A stretch of 64,000 bases of DNA from Canna indica (Eukaryota; Streptophyta; Magnoliopsida; Zingiberales; Cannaceae). The DNA is taken from positions 13,361,501 through 13,425,500 of the forward strand of contig CP136896.1 of assembly GCA_034359265.1 (NCBI GenBank), in the 5' to 3' direction. Every line of letters starts with the position of its first letter. Within the stretch, counting starts at the first letter, position 1. Positions 55,648-64,000 of this stretch are shown piece by piece. Position numbers and translations under genes: made by a program. The notes beneath the pieces were generated by a model. It saw only the letters and a list, made by a program, of their open reading frames with translations, was not told where the DNA came from and ran no database searches.

Positions 55648-55794
55648 CGCCGGATATTAAATTTTATACTCCTTTTGTTTTTTACCTTTCAATCAGCGTC
55701 TTTAGAAGAGCCTAAAATTAAATTTCAGACTTAAAAAAAAAACCAGATTTCCTTGTAATGAGTGCCGGTTTTAATCCAATTTGTTGTAGTGTTA

Positions 55795-56890
55795 GAAAAT
55801 GAAGGAAAAAGAATATATTACCAATGCATTAGAATGAAACAAAAGATTATAAAGTTTGAGTTTTTACTGTAATGTCAGGAAACGCATTGCAGCAAAAAGG
55901 TTTTACAGTGAGGGTCCAACAGAAAGGCGTATGACCAAATTGGCAACATTTAAATCTGAGGTTTCAAATGGACGGACAAGATCAATAGCACAACAATGAG
56001 TTACAAGCATAAAGTTTCATACAGTAATATTTGGAGGTCCATTAACTAGCCAGGAATATTGAAATAATTGCACAAAAAGGTGCAGTTAAGAATGCAGGAA
56101 ATGAGATAGGACCAAAGTAGCAAGCAAGCGTTGATCTTGAGAAATCCATAAATTAGTTCTTTGAAATAGGCAGAAACAAGTTGCCAGTTGAGAGAATGTA
56201 AGAAGTTATTTAAATAAGCACAGAAGGTTGAGATACATGAAATAAAGGGTTAATGACAAATATATTAGCAAATTTTAGGGTTTATGGTTCCAAGATTTAT
56301 GCGTACAGGGAGTTTCCCACCGCTGTAGAATTGGTCTCTTCTCTCACAAGAGAAAAGGGTGTATGACCAAAATAACAAGACTTCATCTTCTGAGATATAT
56401 TAATTTGTTTTTCAAAATAAGAAAAAAGTGTTGCGTTGAGAATTCAAGATTACAGCTGGAATAGAAGAAAATGACTCCTGAGTTTCTTATAGAAAATTGG
56501 AAATAATAAGCATAGAAAGTCAATGGAGGATGCAAGAGGAGTATGACTTATTTCCAAATTGAAAAAAGTTATTTTCATGTGTTAGATGACCTTGAGTTCC
56601 TCTCCATCATAAGATTGGACTGTTGTTCCAGAAAGGCAGTACCACCAAATTAACAAGGTCTCAATATTTGTACATTAAAAGTTCTTGAAATGATTGTAAA
56701 CAAAGATTTGCAGTTGAAAATGCCAGAAACTCTTGAACTGAGCAACAAAAGACTCATTCACAAAAAGGGAGTATATATGACCAAACTAGCAAAGTTTTAT
56801 ATACCTACAAGATCTAAGAACTGACCAATATTAATTCTTGCGCATGAAAACAGACTATTCAAACAGAAAGTTCAGTTGGAATATATTAGC
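55795..56890. repeat. degenerate AT-rich repeat array, right part
   Basis: Five or so diverged units, each with a GACCAAANTAGCAA block, an AGATCTNAGA-like block and TTCTTTGAAATAGGCAGAAA or similar, spaced by about 130-220 bp (for example near 55932, 56110, 56368, 56640, 56778). It continues the array left of the CACTA nest at about 34900-35719. Confidence 0.5.
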
Positions 56891-57296
56891 TATTTCATCC
56901 TTACTGCTCTCTCGTAAAATCTTCTTGCACCCGTAAACCTCAAATTTGCTAGTGCTAGCTGCAAGTCAAAGGCTTAAAATATATACTTCTATTATGTTGA
57001 CAAGAGTGCTAACAAATATGACCAAATGTTGTGAGGAGATTGAAACTAAATCTTTCCCTTCTCCCTTCCCACAAACCCTTGCCCTATTAGTTACTCATAT
57101 TTCCTCTTTAATGCATTTACTTAATTGCATGATTATGGTCTAAAAACTAAATCTTTCCAATCACATTAAAGCTCTTAAACTTCAAACCTCATATTTATGT
57201 GCAGTCTTTCTTTTTTCCCTCAGTTTCAGGAAACCATAAGCATTTTTTTCAGATATTTGATTCTTAAACATGATATTAGTAAACTTCAAAGACTTA

Positions 57297-57682
57297 AGAG
57301 GCATAAATGATCCAGCAACTAAATACGTCTGGAATCCCAACTGCCCAACAGTATATCGGTCACCAACTGGCTCATCAACAAGAGGAGGTTGCCAACTAAA
57401 GATCACCTCAGGAGACAAATGCAGATAAACCCCGTTGTATTTTATGCAATGTTGATGATGAATCACATGAGCATCGCTTCTCAAGTTGTGATTTCTCCAT
57501 TCAAGGTTGGGCCCTTATGCTAAAGTTTTGCTCAGTTTCACACTTCTCCCTTGGTTTTAAGCTATGGGCCCCTATGATTTGGAACTGGAAGCTATGGTAT
57601 GAAAGAAACAACCGTTGTTTTAATAGTATTTACAAATCTTTCATGGAGTTAGTAGTTGAGGCGGCTAATTTGGCCAGTCTTT
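57297..57682 (+). pseudogene. LINE fragment: zf-RVT end of reverse transcriptase ORF
   Basis: Plus-strand pieces read SVTNWLINKRRLPTKDHLRR, then (57429 onward) RCILCNVDDESHEHRFSSCD and FSIQGWALMLK, then IWNWKLWYERNNRCFN and SFMELVVEAANLASLSL. The C-x2-C and H-x3-C ligands of zf-RVT are visible. One frameshift lies near 57425. It is cut at 57683 by a short CACTA element. Confidence 0.75.
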
Positions 57683-58607
57683 CACTACTACATTTTGGCT
57701 ATGTGGCCACACCACTTTTGGGAACGGTTAAAAAAATATTCCTATACATCACTTACAGGAACGATTTTGGAAACTATTCCGTCGGTGATGACTATCACGG
57801 ATGGTGCAGACCATGGCAAAATGCCGTCACTGATGTGCACGTCTCAGATAAGTTGTGACGGCCGAGGTCAGCTGTCATAAGTAATCATCAGCGACAGCCA
57901 CAAGCGTTGTCGTTGATTTAAACACATCAGTGACGACCCTCTGCGGCTATCGCTAATTTAAACATATCAGCTGCAGCTCGGAATTCCGTCAGTGATATTA
58001 TTAGCAATCGTGATATTTGGTGCTGCCTAGGCCATCAGCCATTTACGATACGCTTTCAGCCATGGCCTAGTGACAGTAAGCCATGAGTAAGCCGTGGCTG
58101 AAGTTATATCCTGTAACTGAAAAAAAATAAAATTTTGAAAATTCATGTATACAACAATATTTATACATTACAATCTATTTACAACCACAAAACATTATAC
58201 ACATACATTTTCAACCAACCATAGAAGTTTTACTTAAATATCATCAATCTAAGCCTCAAATCAAATGTAAAGTATATATACAACTATCAAGTATATAAAC
58301 AACTATAAGCCTCAAACGGACGACTTATGACTTATAAGCGATGGTCGCCGTTAGCCATGGCTAATGACTTATTTATATCACTGACAGTTTTCAAGCCCCC
58401 GCTAAGCCATCGCTACTAAGTTATTTCATTTTGCGCCCCGTGCGCGCCATCAGCTATGAGTGATGGCCTTAGACAGTTGTATGCGAGCCACGGCTGATTA
58501 GTTACATCAGTCACGGCCACTGCGGCCATTGGAAAACCGTGAATAGTTCTGACGGCCTAGGCGACCATCAGTGAGCCCCGTGGCTGATAGCCAATATTCT
58601 AGTAGTG
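57683..58607. mobile_element. short non-autonomous CACTA-like element
   Basis: The left terminus is CACTACTACATTTTGGCTAT; the right terminus, inverted, is CACTACTAGAATATTGGCTA. Subterminal motifs such as CAGCCATGGC and CGTCGGTGATG recur on both sides around an AT-rich centre (58120-58320). The 3-bp flanks (TTT and AAG) do not match, so the TSD is lost or the ends are slightly different. No coding frame. Confidence 0.7.
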
Positions 58608-59260
58608 AAGATACTACAGGAACAGAAAAAAAATCATTCTCTTTTAAAACCTATATAAAAAGCAAAATAACAAATTCCTTCTCTGCAACGAAACTATTTT
58701 CCTTAAATCTTCATCAAAAATATTTTTGTTTCGGATTAGATATATGATTAAATCTTCATCAAAAATGTAAATGATCAATCTCATGTTTCTAATTAGTTTC
58801 TAATTAAATCTTCATGATACAAATTTTATTAGCTAGGTTGATTGTTTTTGCAATTGTTGGGTGGAATTTAATCTTGTCACCAAAATAGTGATTTTTATCA
58901 GTTAACTAACTTGAAATAAACTCCAGTCAATTTGTTTTGAATTTTAAAAGTATTAATTGCCCATTCAAAGAAAATGAAGAAATTTTTTTGTAATTATGTT
59001 TAAATGATCAAAATATAAAACACAAAAAAATATTGAAGATTACCCTAATATTATTTTATTTATTACCTCATTCAAATCCAACATATGCAAACAAACAAAA
59101 TTTAATGCGTGAAAAATACCATATTCCTCTCCCGCTATACTATGTAAAATATTTTTGCCAATAATACGACAATAGCTAAGCAGTTCAGAACTATTGTATT
59201 GCTTGTCAAAGATGTTGATATTCCAACATATGTTTTAATTTGTTATTGGTTACTAGATAA
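58608..59260. other. AT-rich interval, no gene
   Basis: The word TTAAATCTTCATCAAAAAT recurs three times at 58710-58770. Nothing else recognised. Confidence 0.5.
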
Positions 59261-59345
59261 TTTTAATATATATGATCAGGTAATTTTAATATATGTTTTA
59301 ATATGATCAGGTAATTTTAATATATATGTTTTAATTACAACATAT
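59261..59345. repeat. short tandem repeat of an AGGTAATTTTAATAT unit
   Basis: About three units of roughly 32-35 bp containing GATCAGGTAATTTTAATATA. Confidence 0.7.
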
Positions 59346-59537
59346 GTTTTAATTTTAATATAATTAAATCAGGTAATTTTAGTTTAATATATGATTATGA
59401 AGTCTTTTCATCATTTTTAATTATTAATTAATTTGTGCAGGAAAATGATGATTCGGGAGATGAAAGATGAACTTCACGGATGAGATGATTATCAAGAGGG
59501 ACAACTTGACTAATTTGGAAGGGGAAGAGGCTTGATA

Positions 59538-59690
59538 GATTAATTTCACATATAATAGTGGTACCTTAATTGTGAATATTTTTATTTTTGAATGGATTAA
59601 TTTCACATGTAATAGTAGTACCTCAATTGTGAACACTTTTGTTTTTTTGAATGGATTAATTTCACATGGAACGTTGATGAATGAAAATTG
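59538..59690. repeat. 57-59-bp tandem repeat, about 2.5 units
   Basis: GATTAATTTCACAT starts at 59538, 59595 and 59654, followed in the first two units by a TAATAGTRGTACCTYAATTG block. Confidence 0.8.
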
Positions 59691-59820
59691 TTTTAGAATC
59701 AATTAATATTTTTGTTTTAGGAGATTTGATCTCAAATTGTAGTCTTATGTGAAAATTATTCCCAAAACAACTTACATGAACACTTAAAACTGTTCCTAAA
59801 CGTGAGTTATAGGAATGGTT

Positions 59821-61595
59821 TGTCACGCCCCAAAATTGGGTCACGCGACCGGCCAGAGTGCGGATAGAGACTCTGAAGCCTAAACTATGCATCACCTCAA
59901 TCATGCAATATAATCAACTCAGAACACCATGACATACACATTTATTAATAAAAGTAGCAAACATCGAGTATAACTACATAAGTTCACATGATCAAGAGCT
60001 GCATGCTTCAGATGTAATACATGTCTTAAAAAGATAACTCAAACTAAACACCACTCGACTACACCAACGTGTTTCACGAGACCACCACCGGAGTCCGCCG
60101 CCACCAGCCGCAACATATACCTCAATGATCACACTCTACAAATTAGTATCCAGACAAGAATAGTAAGTTCAAAGAACTCAGTGAGTGGCCGTCTCGACCA
60201 TCACTAAGCCAAACTATATAAGTAAATAAATGCAATAGTTAACTATGTGTTCAAATGATAAATACAACCACAGCAACAATTTGCATTAGTAAACTCGTGC
60301 CCTACGGCCAACTTCCTAAATTTTTCCACTCGAGGGCTATACCCTTATCTCGACATGTAAGAGTTCAACTTTCCTATGGTTCACATGGTTGAAATCCTAA
60401 TATTTACAGCCAGCTAGGGAATGTCGTACTGGGCTCGCAACCCGACTCGTTTAATAGATACGATGACAATTCCAGCCTACTAAACCCATCCGTTGACTAT
60501 TCATACACTACTGTTCAGGTCGAAATAATGATTTCTGAGTTCGTAGAACATAGATTACATAAAGATTGATAAGTTATTTCAGTATTTTACAAACTGCATT
60601 AATTACTATCTCAAACAAGATAAACAAATCTCAGCAGACATTAACCGAAAATTCCAGCAACCCATGATAAATTTCAGCATATGATAATTAGCTATGCTTA
60701 ACATCTAAATCACAATATCATGGCAACATAACATAAAACAAAAGCTTATCTAATTGCTCTTTAAGGGTACCCTACACCCTTAGGGTCACTCTGCCACACT
60801 AGGTCATAACTATATGAGATTTGAGCATGATATAAAACATGTAATTCTCGGAATTAATCAGTAATAAAAATAGAATTAATTAACAAACATCAAAACTGAG
60901 TTCTCCTACTAGGGCGCACCCTCCCTAGGGTTTGGGGGCATGCCCTAGGGCTGCCGCAGCCTTCCAAACCCCAAGGGGCGCCCTAAAAATCTTGAATCGA
61001 TCCAAACAACTCGGAGAATCAAACAGCTCGCAAGAAATTTCAAGAACTCAACCACAATTTCAAGAACACTACTTGGCGGCCCCTATTCATGATCTCTAAG
61101 GATTTTTAGGGAATATCCACTCACCTAGGATTGGTTTAGGGACAAGGAAGACGATGGAGAAGCCCCGCGCCGTATCCGATCCAACGAAGCTCCGATCTTT
61201 CGATCAATTACTCCTGATTCCGCCTTCTCCCTCTCTCGCCTCCTTTGGTGGCGTGCGGCCCCTTTTCTAGCCGTACGCCCCAAGTGGCAGGCTTTATTCT
61301 TTTTTTCTTTTTTTTAATTTTAATTGTCAAATTATGATGTTGCCCCTCCTCACTTAATTCAACCCAACTTGGTCAAAACGAGTCTGATTCGAGCTCTGAT
61401 CGCATCCTCGGACTCGGCTCAAACCCAACTCGAACTTAACACAATAAGTGTCTCTATATTTAGGAAATTTAAATTGAGAAAGGGTCTCACCTCAATTTGC
61501 GCCCAATCGCGATTAACTCTGCTCGCGCCGTTACACGTCGCGCTCCTCCCGCTGAAACTAATATGCAAAATCTAATAAATTTCGTGGATATTACA
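59821..61595 (-). repeat. 3' LTR of a Ty3/gypsy (Tekay/Del-like) element, 1775 bp
   Basis: It begins TGTCACGCCCCAAAATTGGG and ends CGTGGATATTACA; in minus sense that is TGTAATATCC..GGGGCGTGACA. It is followed at 61596-61610 by the complement of a purine tract (AAGGGAAGATGAT in minus sense) and then by minus-strand integrase sequence. Its terminus (GGCCGGTCG near 59850) parallels the end of the solo LTR at 53634. A strong palindrome of TAGGGCGC and GCGCCCTA lies at about 60911-60988. Confidence 0.8.
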
Positions 61596-61767
61596 ATCAT
61601 CTTCCCTTAAAGAAAATTCATCCCGAATTTAGGGGTGGAAAGGAACTTACCATCTTAATTAAACATTTGCGGGTATTTCTTCATCATACCCTACTCCAAT
61701 TCCCAAGTTGCCTCCTGACCAAAATGATACTCGCACCAAACCTTCACCAATGGAACCTCTTTAGACC

Positions 61768-62543
61768 TTAGCTTAAGAACACCAGATCCCCCTCCGCAAA
61801 CTTTTCCAGTGGTAGGTAATGCTCCCAGCCGTCCCCAAGGTCCAAGACACAGGTCCGCAACATGTCCTCCCGGGTCTGGATGGTCCTATTCGACTGTCCG
61901 TCAGTCTGCGGGTGAAAAGCTATGGCAAACCGAACCTTAGTACCCACAGCTTCATGAAAGAACTGCCAAAATCTCACTGTAACTAGGTACCCCTGTCCGA
62001 TATAATCATCACTAGAATCTCATGATAGGCTGCAATCTGATCTAAGACCCAGATGGAGTGATTACCTGAAAGGTTGTCTTGATCGGAATGAAAGGTGTCG
62101 ACTTGGTCAGACGGTCCACTATGACCCAAATGGAGTGATTACCTCCTATCGACCTCGGTAAATCGATCACAAGTCCATAGTGATCTTTTCCCCTTTCCAC
62201 TCTGGCACCTCTAAGTTCCGAAGCAGTCCCGCCGATCTCAAGTGCTCAGCCTTAACGTGCTAGCAGGTCAAACACCTAGACACGACTCGGCCACCACCAT
62301 TTTCATCCTTTTCCACCAGGTCTCTGGTCAAAACATGAAATGCATCCTCCTTTTGGCCTCCCGCATCTCCACCAATGTGGATCGCACTCGCAAGTGCGCC
62401 ACCATGTCATCAGTGTCAATCACCGAGATAGCTGCCCCGCCATCCATGCATACCACAAGTTCCCGAGCCAGTGGGCTCCCAAGAGTGCTAGGCTGCCCAT
62501 AGATTCCTGCTAAATATCTAGTCTGAGCACAAGTATAACCCAA
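61768..62543 (-). pseudogene. Ty3/gypsy integrase, decayed
   Basis: In minus sense: 62543-62328 holds the RNase H-integrase linker (HLRVRSTLVEMREAKRR). 62330-62170 holds the zinc region SRCLTCQHVKAEHLRSAGLL followed by PEWKGEKITMDL. 62140-61990 holds pieces of the catalytic core. 61977-61768 holds FWQFFHEAVGTKVRFAIAFH, PQTDGQSNRTIQT, LEDML-like REDMLRTCVLDLGDGWEHYL, and then jumps to FAEGDLVFL, which belongs further downstream, so a segment is deleted. It has many stops. It adjoins its 3' LTR at 59821-61595. Confidence 0.8.
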
Positions 62544-63137
62544 GGAAGGTGATTATGTCAACCCTTTCGCAACGGTTCCTAAACGACCAAAACACACCAG
62601 TCTAACCTTTACAATCTCAACAGACAAAATGTGTATGCTTGTTCACCACTATCAAACTCGGGTGTAGTTGAGAGTACTCACCCCACGACCATAATCCAGG
62701 CCCCCAAAATATCCGACCACACCGACCCATCGATCTCATTAATCACACCAACCACCAAGTTGAAGTTTTCCACGTATCATTTTTGACCTTCAGAAATTTT
62801 AAATAAAATTACCAAGCTAAAGTTTTCAGCCACAAAGGCAACATCCTCATCTGAAAAATTTATACGTGTGCACTTACTCATATCATCGGGTTGTAGGGGT
62901 ATCTTGCCAAGACCTTGGGTGCGCACATGGGCACCCTCCACTCTCGAACCCTCCCACGGGTCCTAAACTCGCTGAGGTACTAGCTAATCTATCCCATCTA
63001 TAGACCCATAATCATTAGACACATTAACGCAATGTCCATGTGCACGCTCGCGCACATACCCACACCGAACGATATCAGCCAATATTATATTCATAAATCA
63101 TCCAATAGTAAGCATGCAAGCACACAAGTCGGGGATA
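62544..63137. other. unassigned, probably retrotransposon-derived
   Basis: No frame or ends recognised. Moderate GC, with no similarity that I can see to the LTR at 59821. Confidence 0.35.
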
Positions 63138-63619
63138 ACGTTAGGATATGCCCTCTAACGTATACACACGGCACCACCGGGTAGGGTGCTAGGAATGCCC
63201 TCTAACACGTACCCATCCATGGTACAGCTAGCCTAGGAAGGCCCTCTAGTGCTGCTGCCCTCCCATGTCGAGAAAACCCTCCGACATGACTCAATGCTAG
63301 GAAAACCCTCTAGCAAGTCTTCACCGTTAGGAGTGCCCTCTAACGGCATCACATGCACGCATCCCCCTCATTTTTTTTGGAAACAACATTGGATAAAAAC
63401 ATAAATTTTTACCCTATCGCGTACAAGTCACAACATCTAAGCAACCATCTAGTGCGCCTCTGCACATCTAAACACATCGGCCATATCACAACACAACATT
63501 TAACAATCTCACAAGTCAGTCACTGGGACACCGCCTAGAGAGCTTCTCGCCCCGGCCCTCCGAGATAGGATGGCCTACTAGCACAGGTAACCCTCCTCTA
63601 GTTGGGAAGGCCCTCCAAC
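63138..63619. repeat. array of short hairpins with conserved loop and varying stems
   Basis: At least six clear units of the form stem-AG, loop near GAANRCCCT, CT-stem. They lie at 63138-63161 (ACGTTAG/CTAACGT), 63186-63208 (GTGCTAG/CTAACAC, one mismatch), 63231-63252 (GCCTAG/CTAG.GC, bulged), 63264-63288 (CATGTCG/CGACATG), 63295-63315 (TGCTAG/CTAGCA) and 63324-63346 (CCGTTAG/CTAACGG). Further units are at 63545-63565 (TCTCG/CGAGA), 63577-63602 (ACTAG/CTAGT, longer loop) and 63601-63619 (GTTGG/CCAAC). Stem sequences differ between units but complementarity is kept. Confidence 0.8.
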
Positions 63620-64000
63620 CAACGCCACTCACTGGGTCAGTCGTCAGTGTGGCTTGCTGACGAGCTTCCCGGGTCAACAATCCTCTCGCTGAGTCAGGTG
63701 ACAACTCCACCAACTAAAGCACTTCTTAGTCTGCCATGCTCCAAGCACAAGCACCATCACAAGAATAAGAAACTTCATAAGAATACACACCAATAACATT
63801 ACTCGAATAGTTTAAGCAATCTGCCGATGTCACGGGTGCGTGCGTGGCCGCATCGAGTCTGACCTATCCCCGGCCTCACCCTCTCGGCCGTCGTGCACCC
63901 CCACCACAACAATCAAATGAAACCAATCACAGACGTATATGTGCTTAACCATTCACTATCCAACTATCTTAGAAGGGAATTCTAGCAACTCATTATTACT
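63620..64000. other. unassigned, cut by window end
   Basis: Contains a TGTCACGGGTGCGTGCG block at 63828 that could be a gypsy-type LTR edge. No gene recognised. Confidence 0.3.

Larger units (their letters stand above)
35723..55791. mobile_element. outer CACTA element (20.1 kb with nested insertions)
   Basis: The left terminus is CACTACAAAAAAAGG at 35723; the right terminus AATTTGTTGTAGTG ends at 55791. The 3-bp TSD TTA lies at 35720-35722 and 55792-55794. GCGCCGGTTATTAAT-like subterminal motifs occur at both ends (35770-35850; 55648-55775). Its own sequence is 35723-37714 plus 53640-55791, about 4.1 kb, carrying captured host exons including carbamoyl-phosphate synthase small chain; no transposase is seen. 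It is non-autonomous. Confidence 0.85.

Noticed and set aside
57182..57484. 100-codon minus-strand frame
   Set aside because: The plus strand of the same segment encodes the zf-RVT end of a LINE with clear ligand cysteines and histidines.
60300..60500. Hairpin-like words in the gypsy LTR similar to the 63-kb array
   Set aside because: Some inverted words occur (CTCGAG..CTCGA), but the GAANRCCCT loop and regular stems are not consistently present, so I did not join them to the array.
63138..63346. CRISPR-like array
   Set aside because: The repeated part is a short loop and the stems vary; there are no constant repeats with unique spacers, and the DNA is plant nuclear.

Overview
The window is plant (angiosperm) nuclear repeat DNA. 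Evidence for this is plant-type Ty1/copia and Ty3/gypsy retrotransposons, CACTA, Mutator-like (MULE) and hAT elements with TIRs and correctly sized target-site duplications (TSDs), L1-type LINEs, a TRIM, and captured exons of plant genes (ERF, golgin-84, OTU protease, carbamoyl-phosphate synthase small subunit). I cannot name the species. I see no intact host gene, tRNA, rRNA or CRISPR array; everything coding is a transposon protein or a captured, broken gene fragment.

Layout. 1-5460: mosaic of SIRE-type copia LTR ends, a decayed gypsy gag-protease on the minus strand split by a hAT MITE, and a CACTA end. 5461-12310: AT-rich DNA, then a direct duplication (about 6890-8080 and 8110-10945); the second copy was hit by a 1.94-kb Pack-MULE carrying an ERF gene, and an inverted pair of MITEs follows. 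12838-17272: MITE cluster, an 842-bp fold-back element, a TRIM and a LINE fragment. 18139-28421: a solo SIRE-type LTR that was hit by a 7.9-kb non-autonomous SIRE-type element (gag only, pol replaced by 3 kb of noncoding repeats), a MULE MITE and a hAT element. 28574-33110: a 5'-truncated copia. 33334-34662: a 26-bp minisatellite and a solo TRIM LTR.

35723-55791 is a 20-kb nest: a CACTA element (TSD TTA) bearing CarA exons contains a solo gypsy LTR (TSD ATATG), which contains both a second CACTA (TSD AGC; transposase-24 remnant plus golgin-84 and OTU exons, itself hit by a LINE) and a young copia element (TSD TCCTT). The nest lies inside a degenerate AT-rich repeat array. 57297-62543: LINE fragment, short CACTA, tandem repeats and a decayed gypsy element. 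63138-63619 is an array of short hairpins whose loops are conserved while their stems differ yet remain paired; it is the least explained structure in the window.

The parts do not form a pathway. They record successive insertions, three cases of gene-fragment capture, and decay dominated by Trp-to-stop and Gln-to-stop transitions. Coordinates at TSDs and LTR ends were read base by base; boundaries of decayed pieces are approximate.
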